From: Bacteroidales bacterium
GTDB taxonomy: Bacteria; Bacteroidota; Bacteroidia; Bacteroidales; UBA932
NCBI GenBank assembly: GCA_017627955.1
Contig: JAGAFU010000055.1
Span: forward strand, 60,309-124,308
DNA length: 64,000 nucleotides
Reading direction: 5' to 3'
Position 1 is the first letter of the stretch. Every line of letters begins with the position of its first letter. Shown in pieces: positions 52,119 through 61,270 of the stretch. A program made the position numbers and the translations under genes. The notes beneath the pieces were generated by a model. The model saw only the letters and a program-made list of their open reading frames with translations. It was not told the DNA's origin and made no database searches.

Positions 52119-53543
52119 ATGGACATTTCTCTTATCTTGATCCTCGTGGCCGTCCTTTTTGTGACGTTCACGGCCATCCTGAGGCGCTACAAGCGCTGCC
52201 CTTCAGACAAAGTCATGGTCATCTATGGTAAGACCGGCAAGAACAAGAGCGGCTCGATCTCGTCCGCGAGGTGCATCCATGGAGGTGCCTCCTTCATTTG
52301 GCCTGTTTTCCAGGACTATGCTTTCCTTGACCTCAAGCCTATCTCAATCGAGTGCAACCTTACCAACGCCCTTTCAAAGCAGAATATTCGTGTTGACGTG
52401 CCTTGCCGCTTCACCGTCGGTATCTCCACCGAGGCTGACAGCATGACCAACGCCGCCGAGCGTCTGCTCGGTCTCACGATCGAGAACATCCAGAATATCG
52501 CCACTGATATCCTTTTCGGTCAGCTCCGTCTCGTTATCGCGACGATGGACATCGAGGAGATCAACGCCGACCGCGACAAGTTCCTCGCCGCCGTCAGCCA
52601 GAACGTCGAGGCCGAGCTCCGCAAGATCGGCTTGAAGCTTATCAACGTCAATGTCACCGATATCCGTGACGACTCCGGCTACATCGAGGCTCTTGGTAAG
52701 GAGGCTGCCGCGAAGGCTATCAATGATGCGAAGAAGAGTGTCGCCGAGCAGAACCGTTTCGGAGAGATCGGAAAGGCCGAGGCTGACAGGGATAAGGACA
52801 TCAGAATCGCTGAGACCCAGAGAGATACACGTATCAAGACGGCCGCCGCCAACGCTATGGCTGTTCAGGGTGAGAACACCTCCAAGATTGACATCGCCAA
52901 CTCTGACGCTATGCGTCGTGAGAAGGAGGCTGAGGCCGCTCGCATAGCTGTCGCCGCTGAGAAGGTCCAGGCCGCTAAGGCTCTCCAGGAGGCTTATCAG
53001 AGCGAGCGTGACGCTGAGCTTGCCCGTGCTGAGAGGGAGAAGGCTACCCAGCAGGCCAACATCGTCGTTCCCGCCCAGATCGACAAGGAGCGCCAGATCA
53101 TTGAGGCCGAGGCTGAGGCCGAGAAGCTCCGCAGGACCGCCAAGGGAGAGGCTGACGCCATTTACGCCAAGATGGAGGCCCAGGCTCGCGGTACCCTCGA
53201 GATCCTGACCAAGCAGGCTGACGGTTTCGCCCAGTTGGTCGGTGCCGCTGAGGGTGACGCCCAGAAGGCTGTGCTGATGATGATTTCCGACCGTCTGCCT
53301 GAGCTCGTCAAGACCCAGGTCGAGGCCGTGAAGGGCATCAAGATCGACAAGGTCACCGTCTGGGACGGCAATAACGGCAAGGACGGGAAAACTTCCACCG
53401 CCAACTTCATTTCCGGGCTCATGGGTTCCGTCCCTCCGCTCCAGGACCTGTTCAAGATGGCCGGCATGAGTCTTCCCGAATACATGAAGGGCAAGGAGGT
53501 CGCTCCCGAGGGACAGGAGCCGGCCAAAAAGGAGGGTAAGTAA
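52119..53543 (+). CDS. Flotillin (SPFH domain membrane scaffold)
   Basis: Flotillins organise membrane microdomains. The 474-aa product has one N-terminal transmembrane helix, then the SPFH domain (KVMVIYGKTGKNKSGSISSA, CRFTVGISTEADSMTNAAER). A long alanine/glutamate coiled coil (about 200-370) has AEAEAEKLRRTAKGEADAIY, and the C-terminus has NFISGLMGSVPPLQDLFKMA. This matches FloT/YuaG architecture. It is flanked by the NfeD-like gene upstream and a small HTH gene 2 nt downstream. Confidence 0.93.
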   Translation: MDISLILILVAVLFVTFTAILRRYKRCPSDKVMVIYGKTGKNKSGSISSARCIHGGASFIWPVFQDYAFLDLKPISIECNLTNALSKQNIRVDVPCRFTVGISTEADSMTNAAERLLGLTIENIQNIATDILFGQLRLVIATMDIEEINADRDKFLAAVSQNVEAELRKIGLKLINVNVTDIRDDSGYIEALGKEAAAKAINDAKKSVAEQNRFGEIGKAEADRDKDIRIAETQRDTRIKTAAANAMAVQGENTSKIDIANSDAMRREKEAEAARIAVAAEKVQAAKALQEAYQSERDAELARAEREKATQQANIVVPAQIDKERQIIEAEAEAEKLRRTAKGEADAIYAKMEAQARGTLEILTKQADGFAQLVGAAEGDAQKAVLMMISDRLPELVKTQVEAVKGIKIDKVTVWDGNNGKDGKTSTANFISGLMGSVPPLQDLFKMAGMSLPEYMKGKEVAPEGQEPAKKEGK

Positions 53544-53545
53544 TC

Positions 53546-53758
53546 ATGCCGATAATCGTTAATGTCGATGTGATGCTCGCGAAGCGGAAGATGACTTCCG
53601 CCGAACTGGCTGAAAAGATCGGGATCTCGGCCGTGAACCTCTCGATCCTTAAGACCGGGAAGGCCAAAGGTGTCCGTTTCAGCACGCTCGACGCTATCTG
53701 CAAAGCTCTTGACTGCCAGCCCGGCGACCTTCTTGAATACCGGCCGCCTGAGGAATAG
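53546..53758 (+). CDS. Small Cro/C1-type HTH regulator (YozG-like)
   Basis: A 70-aa DNA-binding protein with the Xre fold: MLAKRKMTSAELAEKIGISA then VNLSILKTGKAKGVRFSTLD and ICKALDCQPGDLLEY. The GKAKGVRFSTLDAICKAL pattern is that of the YozG subgroup. It starts 2 nt after the flotillin stop and so is probably translated from the same transcript. A role in controlling this operon is possible but unproven. Confidence 0.88.
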   Translation: MPIIVNVDVMLAKRKMTSAELAEKIGISAVNLSILKTGKAKGVRFSTLDAICKALDCQPGDLLEYRPPEE

Positions 53759-53790
53759 AAGCCGTTGATAATAACGGTAATACTGAAAAG

Positions 53791-53848
53791 ATACTGACCA
53801 AACTGTCATTCTGAACGAAGTGAAGAATCTCTTTGGTCAGTATTTTTA
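53791..53848 (+). terminator. Terminator with an interspersed repeat as its loop
   Basis: 12-nt arms ATACTGACCAAA (53791-53802) and TTTGGTCAGTAT (53832-53843), followed by TTTTATT. The loop between them is exactly one copy of the repeat TGTCATTCTGAACGAAG...GAAGAATCT (53804-53830). It closes the flotillin operon. Confidence 0.8.
53804..53830. repeat. Interspersed repeat, single copy
   Basis: TGTCATTCTGAACGAAG...GAAGAATCT, minus orientation of the family consensus, inside the flotillin-operon terminator loop. Confidence 0.85.
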
Positions 53849-53860
53849 TTGAAAAAATGC

Positions 53861-53868
53861 TATATTTA
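53861..53868 (+). promoter_or_regulatory. Lipoprotein gene -7 box
   Basis: TATATTTA, only 5 nt before the ATG at 53874, implying a leaderless message or that the true promoter is elsewhere. Confidence 0.45.
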
Positions 53869-53873
53869 CCAGC

Positions 53874-55085
53874 ATGAGAAAACTAGCTTTCCTTTTTATC
53901 TCCTTTTTGGTCAGCTGCGCAGCGGCGCCTGACAATGGTCCTGTCCCATTCGAACAGATCCGGGACGGTTGGAAAACCAAGACATGTTCCGTGAAAAACG
54001 GAGGTGAGAATCCGAGCGTCATGGACTTGCTGAAGGCATTCAACTCAGTGTGGCGCACTCAGATCGCTGATTCAATCATATTCTATGTTGGAGACAAAAC
54101 CTTCGTCTCTTACGACGATGAAACCGGTGCCTCGGGCAATCTATATGTGGACACCGAGGACTTCAACTCCGGCTGGTACAACCATGGCGACACCGGTGAT
54201 GAGGCGATAGAGTTCCGGTCATATTCAAGGGAGAACGGCCACACCCTTTTCGCCGTATGCCTTGAACGGTCAAATCCCGAGGAAATCGCTTTTTGCTGCT
54301 TCTACGACTATGATCCGGCCTCTTCCGTGATGACCCCGGAGGATGAGCCTTACGCTGGTTTCAAGCCCACGTACGAGGATTCGGGTATGAACTACATGAT
54401 CGCGCAGGACGATTACGGGCAGGATGTCATATTGCTTGAAATCCCCAAGGACGATGAAGCGGCTCCGCTTTACCACCATTTCGTGTTCAATGGTATGAAA
54501 CACGAGTTCGAGGGCACATCCTATGAATATATTTATCCTGAATATGAGGAAGACTATGATCCGCTTCCTGAAGAAGCTGTTCTGCGGGCGGAGTCAGACC
54601 ACTACTGGTTCTATACATCCGTGGCCAGACCGGCTTCGGAGGAGGATCCCGAAGTCCTGGCGCTTTGGATAAAGGATAAGGGGGAGGCTGAGGAGACCCA
54701 TTGGATCTGCACAACATTCGCTTCAGCGGAACCAAAGTGGTCTTTGATGAAGGACGGGAACGCCATCCCTGTCAGAGTTGATTCCGGTGATATCGCTTGT
54801 GCGGATAACATCATTCCTGTCCCATGGGATCCGACTAAGTTCTATATTGACGGATGTCCGGACGCCAGGAACATCTGGTCATATATCCTTGATGTGAGCG
54901 ATCCGGATGACATCAAGGCCATCCAGTTCCCTTCTACGGAGGGATTCATATCTTTCGATGTCCCTGGGAAGAAGATTCATCTTGGGGCGTACGGTTATCA
55001 TCCCGAGGGAGGCCGTTATTCGATCGAGCAGATCTATACCATTGACGGTAAGTTTATTAGCCAAAAAGTTTTAAGTGATGAATAA
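53874..55085 (+). CDS. Lipoprotein of unknown function
   Basis: The 403-aa product has a lipoprotein signal (MRKLAFLFISFLVSCAAAPD; lipobox LVSC). The mature part is acidic, rich in Asp, Glu and Tyr, and looks beta-rich (FVSYDDETGASGNLYVDTED, FDVPGKKIHLGAYGYHPEGG). I recognise no family motif. It overlaps the following YARHG-domain gene by 8 nt, so the two are translationally coupled and probably exported together. Confidence 0.7.
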   Translation: MRKLAFLFISFLVSCAAAPDNGPVPFEQIRDGWKTKTCSVKNGGENPSVMDLLKAFNSVWRTQIADSIIFYVGDKTFVSYDDETGASGNLYVDTEDFNSGWYNHGDTGDEAIEFRSYSRENGHTLFAVCLERSNPEEIAFCCFYDYDPASSVMTPEDEPYAGFKPTYEDSGMNYMIAQDDYGQDVILLEIPKDDEAAPLYHHFVFNGMKHEFEGTSYEYIYPEYEEDYDPLPEEAVLRAESDHYWFYTSVARPASEEDPEVLALWIKDKGEAEETHWICTTFASAEPKWSLMKDGNAIPVRVDSGDIACADNIIPVPWDPTKFYIDGCPDARNIWSYILDVSDPDDIKAIQFPSTEGFISFDVPGKKIHLGAYGYHPEGGRYSIEQIYTIDGKFISQKVLSDE

Positions 55086-56022
55086 GATTTTCGCGATATT
55101 GGCCGGACTGGTTCTGGCCGTCTCCCTGAATGCCCAAGGCATTAAGTCTGGCACGGATTGGTACGACGGGTCCATCAATTATACGGCGACGGTCCAGGCT
55201 GACGGAACTGTCCTGATGGAGGCCATGGACGAAGGCCAGGAAATGGAGTTCGTTCTGGTTCCGAAGGATGGGCAACCTGGGGCCTACACCGTCGCTGAAG
55301 GCTCGAATGAAGGAGCGATCAATCCTTTCGGTCCCGGCCAGAACGTGAAGTATCGCCACCAGGATGGTATGACAGTCTTGTGCGTCTATGACGGACCCAC
55401 CACGCTGGACAATATTCTCGTGCTGACTCCGGACGACAGCAGGTTCAACAACATCTGGGGCTGGATTCCTCAGATCAAAGGCCTTTACAAGACCGAGCCT
55501 TATGGCTACGAAGTCGAGATCAAGGACGATGCCCTTGTTGTCGAGGGAAGCAGGGGCAGGTATGAGGTGATGACCTTCAATGGACTGGTCATCGGGGTTA
55601 TGAAAGTCGAGGGCACTTCCCTGGACGGCTATTGGCAGCTTGTTCCGACCCTCGAGGGATTCAAAGTCTATTCGGGTTCTTTTGATGAATATGGAATATT
55701 CAAGACCACTGACGGGCCGTACTATTTGGTGGCTAGAGACCGGTACACTCCACGTTTCAAGTTCGCCTCTTATCTTCTCCTTAACAAGTTCATCTTGAGG
55801 AACTACAAGAAATCCACTCTGCGGATAATGCGCAACTCAATTCTCGCGAGGCACGGCTATCGCTTCCAGTCCAGCGATCTTCAGACATATTTCGGGAGCC
55901 AGGACTGGTACATGCCGCAGAACAACGACGCCATAAAACTCTCCTTCGTTGAGCAGCTCAACATAGAGATGATCAAAGCCGCCGAAGCCGAACCCGGCCA
56001 CGACGACTACGTCAGCGAATAG
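55078..56022 (+). CDS. YARHG-domain exported protein
   Basis: The 314-aa product has a signal peptide (MNKIFAILAGLVLAVSLNAQ). Residues about 235-300 form a YARHG domain (MRNSILARHGYRFQSSDLQT, YFGSQDWYMPQNNDA), an extracellular domain of unknown function named for a similar motif. The N-terminal 200 residues are beta-rich. The ATG at 55078 is preferred to the GTG one codon before. It overlaps the upstream lipoprotein gene. Confidence 0.82.
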   Translation: MNKIFAILAGLVLAVSLNAQGIKSGTDWYDGSINYTATVQADGTVLMEAMDEGQEMEFVLVPKDGQPGAYTVAEGSNEGAINPFGPGQNVKYRHQDGMTVLCVYDGPTTLDNILVLTPDDSRFNNIWGWIPQIKGLYKTEPYGYEVEIKDDALVVEGSRGRYEVMTFNGLVIGVMKVEGTSLDGYWQLVPTLEGFKVYSGSFDEYGIFKTTDGPYYLVARDRYTPRFKFASYLLLNKFILRNYKKSTLRIMRNSILARHGYRFQSSDLQTYFGSQDWYMPQNNDAIKLSFVEQLNIEMIKAAEAEPGHDDYVSE

Positions 56023-56065
56023 TGAAGTGTGTTTCTCGCAAATTATTGATGATCAATGAAAAACA

Positions 56066-56098
56066 AAAAACGCGTAGCTTATTTGGCTACGCGTTTTT
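56066..56098. terminator. Bidirectional terminator between YARHG gene and nifJ
   Basis: AAAAACGCGTAGC-TTATTTG-GCTACGCGTTTTT: 13-bp stem with A and T runs on both sides, serving both convergent genes. Confidence 0.92.
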
Positions 56099-56118
56099 CA
56101 TAACAACTTATCAGCGAA

Positions 56119-59100
56119 CTACTTCCCGGCGAGGCGGGCGTAGGTGCCGTAGCGGACTTTGGCGAATTCCTCGGTCAGTGTCAGAAGTTCCTGAGCCTTG
56201 TCGGGGAACAGCTTGTACAGGGAAGCGAACCTGACCTCACCCTTGAGGAAGTCCTGGAACTTGGTCCAGTCGGGCTCCTTGGAGTCAAGGCTGAACGGGT
56301 TCTTGCCCTGGGCCTCGAGATCCGGGTTGTACCTGTAGAGATGCCAGTAACCGCAATCGACAGCGAGTTTCTCCTCCTTCTGGCTCAGTCCCATTCCGGC
56401 CTTCAGACCGTGGTTGATACAAGGAGCGTAGGCGATGATCAGTGAAGGTCCGTCATAAGCCTCAGCTTCCTTGATGGCGTTGAGATACTGGGCAGGAGAA
56501 GCTCCCATAGCGACCTGGGCGACATAGACATAGCCATAGCTGATGGCCATCATGCCGAGGTCCTTCTTGCGGATCTTCTTACCAGAGGCGGCGAACTTGG
56601 CGATAGCGCCGGCAGGAGTTGACTTGGAGCTCTGTCCGCCGGTGTTGGAATAAACCTCGGTGTCGAGAACAAGGACGTTGACATTCTTGCCGGAGGCGAG
56701 GACATGGTCCAGTCCGCCGTAGCCGATGTCGTAAGCCCAACCGTCACCACCGAATATCCACTGGCTGCGGGCGGCGATGAAACGCTTGTATTCAATAAGC
56801 CTTGAGCAGCAGTCGCACTTGCAATCCTCGGCGAGAGGGACGATCTTGTCGGCCACCTCGCGGGTGATAGCGGCGTTCTCCTTGTTGTCGAGCCACTGCT
56901 GGGCGAGAGCCTTGATGTCCTCACCGCAGCAATCGCAAGCGACGATCTGGCCCATGATGTTGGCCACAGTCTCGCGGGCGCGGTCCGAACCGATCTTCAT
57001 TCCGAGACCGAACTCGGCGTTGTCCTCGAACAGGGAGTTCTGCCATGCCGGGCCATGGCCCTGGGCGTTCGTGCAGTAAGGCGAGGCAGGGAAGGAGGCT
57101 CCGTAGATGGAGGAGCAACCGGTAGCGTTAGCTATCATCATCCTGTCTCCGAAGAGCTGGGTGATATTCTTGATGTAAGGGGTCTCACCGCAGCCGGCGC
57201 AAGCGCCGCTGAACTCGAACAGAGGCTGGGCGAACTGGGAGTTCTTCACATTGGCGGCCTTGTTCACGACATTGTCCTTGTAGCCGACCTTGCTGTGGAG
57301 CCAGTTGAAGTTCTCCTGCTCCTGATGCTGGTCGAGGGCGGAAACCATTGTGAGGGCCTTCTCCTTGGCAGGGCAGACATCGGCGCAGTTGCCGCAACCG
57401 GTGCAGTCGTCGACGGAGATGGCCAGGGCGAATGAATATTCCTTCAGGACAGCCTTGCCGGCGGTCTTCTTGACACTTGCGGGAGCCTTTTCGGCTTCCT
57501 CGGCGGTGAGAAGGAACGGACGGATGGCGGCGTGAGGGCAGACGAAGGCGCAGGTGTTGCACTGGATACACTTGTCCGGATCCCAGCTGGGCACCATGAC
57601 GGCGACTCCGCGCTTTTCGTAAGCGGCTGTGCCGGCGGGCATCGTTCCGTCCATGTAGGGCAGGAAGGCGCTGACAGGCAGCGAGTCACCATTCTGGGAA
57701 TTGACGACGTCGGCGATCTCCTTGACGAAGGCGGGAGCCAGACGATCCTTGTTCGGAGTCTCGAACTTGGCGCTGATCTCGGCCCACTCGGCGGGGATGG
57801 TAACCTCTGTATATTCACCACCGCGATCGACGGCGGCATAGTTCATATTCACGACATTCTCGCCCTTCTTGCCGTAGCTCTTGACGATGGCGTCCTTCAT
57901 GTACTTCACGGCCTCCTCGTAAGGAATGATGCCGGTGATCTTGAAGAAAGCGGACTGGAGGATCGTGTTGGTCCTGTTGCCGAGGCCGATCTCAGAGGCG
58001 ATCTTGGTGGCGTTGATGATGTAGAGCTTGATGTGCTTCTTGCCGATGACAGCCTTGACGTTGTCAGGAATCCTCTTGACGGTCTCAGCCTCGTCCCAGA
58101 GGGAGTTCAGAAGGAGGGTACCACCTTCCTTGATGCCCTTCAGCACGTCATATTTCTCAAGATAGGAAGGCACGTGGCAGGCCACGAAGTCGGGAGTGCT
58201 GACAAGGTAAGGAGCCTTGATGGGCAGGTCGCCGAAACGAAGGTGCGAGCAGGTGTAACCGCCGGACTTCTTGGAATCGTAGTCAAAGTAAGCCTGGCAA
58301 TACTTCGGAGTGTGGCTTCCGATGATCTTGATGGTGTTCTTGTTGGCACCGACGGTACCGTCAGATCCGAGTCCGTAGAACTTGCACTCGGTGGTGCCGG
58401 GCTTGACGATTGAGATCTCATCCTTCAGGACGAGTGACTTGAAGGTCACATCGTCGACGATGCCGATAGTGAAGTCGGTCTTGGGCTCCTTGAGAGCGAG
58501 GTTATCATAGACAGCGACGATCTGGGCGGGAGTGGTGTCCTTTGAGGACAGTCCATAGCGGCCACCGATCACAAGAGGGGAGTCCTCCTTGCCCTGGAAC
58601 AGGGCCTTGACATCGAGGAAGAGGGGCTCTCCGAGAGCTCCGGGCTCCTTTGTGCGGTCGAGGACGGCGATCCTCTTGACGGACTTCGGGAGAACCTTCA
58701 TGAAATATTTCTCGGCGAAAGGCCTGTAAAGGTGGACGGTGATAAGTCCGCACTTCTTGCCCTGGGACGCGAGATAGTCAATGGTCTCCTTGATTGTCTC
58801 GGTGACAGAACCCATGGCGACGATGATATTCTCGGCGTCGGGGGCTCCGTAATATGTGAACGGGCGGTACTCGCGGCCGGTCAGCTCGCTGATCTCGCCC
58901 ATGTAACGCGCGACGATGTCGGGAACGCCGGCGTAGACATTATTCCTGGACTCAACAGCCTGGAAGTAGACGTCTCCGTTCTGTGCGGTACCGCGGGTGA
59001 CGGGAGCGTCGGGATTGAGGGCCCTCTCGCGGAAAGCCTTCAATGACTTCTCGCTGACCATGCCCTTGAGGGCCTCCTCGTCGAGAGCCTCGATCTTCTG

Positions 59101-59646
59101 GATCTCGTGGGAGGTACGGAAACCGTCGAAGAAATGAAGGAAAGGAACGCTGGACTTGATCGCCGCAAGGTGGGCGACGGCAGCGATGTCCTGGGCCTCC
59201 TGGACAGATCCGGAGGCGAGCAGGGCGAAGCCGGTCTGGCGGCACGCCATGACATCCTGGTGGTCTCCGAAGATGGAGAGAGCGTGGGAAGCGAGGGCGC
59301 GGGCGCTGACATGGAAGACACCGGGAAGAAGCTCACCGGCAATCTTGTACATGTTGGGGATCATCAGGAGGAGACCCTGGGAAGCGGTGTAGGTGGTGGT
59401 GAGCACACCGGCCTGGAGGGAACCGTGGACGGCTCCGGAGGCACCGGCCTCGCTCTCCATCTCAGTGACGCTCACTGTCTCGCCCCAGAGGTTCTTTTTC
59501 CCGTGGGCTGCCCATTCGTCAATGTTCTCCGCCATGGGAGAAGAGGGGGTGATAGGGTAAATGCAGGCGTTCTCGCTGAAAAGGTAAGCGACGTTCGCCA
59601 CAGCGGTGTTACCATCACAGGTGATGAATTTCTTTTCTTTTGCCAT
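56119..59646 (-). CDS. nifJ: Pyruvate:ferredoxin (flavodoxin) oxidoreductase
   Basis: The enzyme decarboxylates pyruvate to acetyl-CoA and reduces ferredoxin, a central step of anaerobic energy metabolism. The 1175-aa single chain fuses all domains: the pyrimidine-binding domain (MEASEAGASGAVHGSLQAG-like region), the gamma domain, two [4Fe-4S] clusters (CIQCNTCAFVCPHA near 697, CTGCGNCADVCPAKEKA near 748), and the TPP-binding C-terminus with GDGWAYDIGYGGLDHV and NTGGQSSKSTPAGA. The extra cysteines CAGCGE and CDCCGED bind a third cluster. It is a single-gene unit; fabD is upstream in the same direction. Confidence 0.96.
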   Translation of the reverse strand: MAKEKKFITCDGNTAVANVAYLFSENACIYPITPSSPMAENIDEWAAHGKKNLWGETVSVTEMESEAGASGAVHGSLQAGVLTTTYTASQGLLLMIPNMYKIAGELLPGVFHVSARALASHALSIFGDHQDVMACRQTGFALLASGSVQEAQDIAAVAHLAAIKSSVPFLHFFDGFRTSHEIQKIEALDEEALKGMVSEKSLKAFRERALNPDAPVTRGTAQNGDVYFQAVESRNNVYAGVPDIVARYMGEISELTGREYRPFTYYGAPDAENIIVAMGSVTETIKETIDYLASQGKKCGLITVHLYRPFAEKYFMKVLPKSVKRIAVLDRTKEPGALGEPLFLDVKALFQGKEDSPLVIGGRYGLSSKDTTPAQIVAVYDNLALKEPKTDFTIGIVDDVTFKSLVLKDEISIVKPGTTECKFYGLGSDGTVGANKNTIKIIGSHTPKYCQAYFDYDSKKSGGYTCSHLRFGDLPIKAPYLVSTPDFVACHVPSYLEKYDVLKGIKEGGTLLLNSLWDEAETVKRIPDNVKAVIGKKHIKLYIINATKIASEIGLGNRTNTILQSAFFKITGIIPYEEAVKYMKDAIVKSYGKKGENVVNMNYAAVDRGGEYTEVTIPAEWAEISAKFETPNKDRLAPAFVKEIADVVNSQNGDSLPVSAFLPYMDGTMPAGTAAYEKRGVAVMVPSWDPDKCIQCNTCAFVCPHAAIRPFLLTAEEAEKAPASVKKTAGKAVLKEYSFALAISVDDCTGCGNCADVCPAKEKALTMVSALDQHQEQENFNWLHSKVGYKDNVVNKAANVKNSQFAQPLFEFSGACAGCGETPYIKNITQLFGDRMMIANATGCSSIYGASFPASPYCTNAQGHGPAWQNSLFEDNAEFGLGMKIGSDRARETVANIMGQIVACDCCGEDIKALAQQWLDNKENAAITREVADKIVPLAEDCKCDCCSRLIEYKRFIAARSQWIFGGDGWAYDIGYGGLDHVLASGKNVNVLVLDTEVYSNTGGQSSKSTPAGAIAKFAASGKKIRKKDLGMMAISYGYVYVAQVAMGASPAQYLNAIKEAEAYDGPSLIIAYAPCINHGLKAGMGLSQKEEKLAVDCGYWHLYRYNPDLEAQGKNPFSLDSKEPDWTKFQDFLKGEVRFASLYKLFPDKAQELLTLTEEFAKVRYGTYARLAGK

Positions 59647-59667
59647 ATCGTTTAAAATGTGAATATT

Positions 59668-60561
59668 CTATAATGATGAAACTCCTTCGATGACAATGCC
59701 TTCCGTGCCCCCGGAAATCCTTTTGACAAGGCCTTGGAGGACTGTTCCGGGGCCGATCTCCATGAAGTAGCCGGCTCCGTCGGCGATCATGTTCTCGACT
59801 GTGGCTGTCCATCTTACGGGAGAGGTCAGCTGCTTGAGGAGGTTCTCTTTGATGAGAACGGGATCAGTTGTGGGCTTCGCGGTGACATTCTGGTAAATAG
59901 GGCAGACCGGAGCCACGATCTCTGTCTCCTGGATGGCTTTGCCGAGCTCGACCCTGGCGGGTTCCATGAGAGGGGAGTGGAAAGCTCCGCCAACCTGGAG
60001 GGGTAAGGCCCTCTTGGCTCCAGCAGCTTTAGCGGCCTCGCAGGCCTTCTCAATGGCCTCTTTCTCTCCGGAAATGACGATCTGTCCGTGGCAGTTGAAA
60101 TTGGCCGGGATGACGATTCCCTCGACTCCCGAGCAGATATCCTCGACCTTCTCGTCCGGCAGGCCGATGATGGCGGCCATGCCTCCTGGCACTTTCTCGC
60201 AGCATTTCTGCATCTCTGTGGCCCTTATGGAGACAAGCCTCAGGGCGTCCTCGAACGCCATGGCTCCGGCTGCGGCCAGGGCGGAAAATTCTCCGAGGGA
60301 GTGGCCTGCGACCATGTCAGGAGCGAATCCTTCAAGGCATTTCGCCAGAACGACAGAATGTAGGAATATGGCGGGCTGGGTGACCTTAGTGGCTTTAAGG
60401 TCCTCTGCCGTGCCGCTGAACATGATGTCAGTTATCTTGAAACCAAGGACTTCGTCAGCCCTTTCCAGCAGTTCTTTTCCTTTGGCGCTGTTCTCGTAGA
60501 GATCTTTGGCCATGCCGGGGAACTGTGACCCTTGACCGGGAAATACGTATGCTTTTTTCAT
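59668..60561 (-). CDS. fabD: Malonyl-CoA:ACP transacylase FabD
   Basis: FabD loads malonate onto acyl-carrier protein for fatty-acid synthesis. The 297-aa product begins MKKAYVFPGQGSQFPGM and has the nucleophile elbow VAGHSLGEFSAL (S88), the downstream arginine region, the catalytic His in GAFHSPLMEPA and the late GYFMEIGPGTVLQGL. The ATG at 60561 is preferred to a TTG three codons upstream. A TATTTTTG box at 60568-60575 sits 6 nt before it. It precedes nifJ by 21 nt on the same strand. Confidence 0.95.
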   Translation of the reverse strand: MKKAYVFPGQGSQFPGMAKDLYENSAKGKELLERADEVLGFKITDIMFSGTAEDLKATKVTQPAIFLHSVVLAKCLEGFAPDMVAGHSLGEFSALAAAGAMAFEDALRLVSIRATEMQKCCEKVPGGMAAIIGLPDEKVEDICSGVEGIVIPANFNCHGQIVISGEKEAIEKACEAAKAAGAKRALPLQVGGAFHSPLMEPARVELGKAIQETEIVAPVCPIYQNVTAKPTTDPVLIKENLLKQLTSPVRWTATVENMIADGAGYFMEIGPGTVLQGLVKRISGGTEGIVIEGVSSL

Positions 60562-60567
60562 ATCTGA

Positions 60568-60575
60568 CAAAAATA
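60568..60575 (-). promoter_or_regulatory. fabD-nifJ promoter -7 box
   Basis: TATTTTTG on the minus strand, 6 nt before the ATG, again implying little or no leader. Confidence 0.5.
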
Positions 60576-60666
60576 CAACTTATTATTTGAATATCCGAAA
60601 ATAAAAATTCCGAATTTGATTTCAATTTAGTATTTTCGCGAATGGTTTCCAGCAGGGACTGTTATC

Positions 60667-60738
60667 GCCCCCATAGTTTAATGGATAGAATTTAGGATTC
60701 CGGTTCCTACGATTGGCGTTCGATTCGCCATGGGGGTA
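60667..60738 (+). tRNA. tRNA-Arg (anticodon CCG)
   Basis: Acceptor GCCCCCA pairs with TGGGGGT (terminal G-U), discriminator A. The anticodon arm TAGGA-TTCCGGT-TCCTA gives CCG. The T-arm is TGGCG-TTCGATT-CGCCA. CCA is not encoded. A TATTTTCG box lies upstream at 60631-60638. Confidence 0.93.
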
Positions 60739-60772
60739 CGAGAAAAGGCGGCTTTGCCGCCTTTTCTCGTAC
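60736..60772 (+). terminator. 17-bp-arm terminator hairpin after tRNA-Arg
   Basis: GTACGAGAAAAGGCGGC-TTT-GCCGCCTTTTCTCGTAC is a perfect hairpin that begins within the last three bases of the tRNA, with a T-poor tail. It may be a terminator or a palindromic repeat. Confidence 0.65.
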
Positions 60773-61230
60773 CTTGTCTTCGACTTACTTGGGGGCGTTC
60801 CCCCCAGACCCCCTGAACTCACTTCGTTCGGAATTAGTATAAAGCAAAGGTTTTTGTTGCCGGGACAAAGCGTTTATTGCCGGATCAAAGTGTCTTTTCC
60901 GAAGATATTACCGAAGGGCGGTGACGAGCCTAAGGTTTAGTGTCCAGATCAGTTTACTCTACATGTACCAATAACTCGTCTGACAGCTGCCGGGGTCTGG
61001 AATTTCCTCTGTTGGAAATTATTGATTATTAATGTATTATAAAACGCCAAAATCCAGGCACCTTTTTTTTCTTGGGGCCTGGATTACGACAATTTATATA
61101 TATCTGATAATCAACACTTTCACTCAGTATGGATTCCAGGGGGTCTGTATCGTCCTGAAAGTAGTTTACCAAAAAAGAAAACCAACCGGAATGGAAAGGA
61201 GTAATTCAACAAGGAATACTATTAACTTTA
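60773..61230. other. Intergenic stretch without identified genes
   Basis: No convincing coding frame. It contains a GGGGGCGTTCCCCC palindrome (60791 onward), an imperfect 20-bp tandem repeat (TTGCCGGGACAAAGCGTTTA, TTGCCGGATCAAAGTGTCTT) near 60857-60896, and then AT-rich sequence. Confidence 0.5.
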
Positions 61231-61242
61231 CATGAAAAACCG

Positions 61243-61250
61243 TATATTTG
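61243..61250 (+). promoter_or_regulatory. Small membrane protein -7 box
   Basis: TATATTTG, 20 nt before the ATG at 61271. No good -33 box was found. Confidence 0.45.
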
Positions 61251-61270
61251 GTTTCATTAATCGTGATTGT

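Noticed and set aside
56119-59646. Two separate genes for pyruvate oxidoreductase subunits
   Set aside because: The frame is continuous and all fused NifJ domains are in the expected order.
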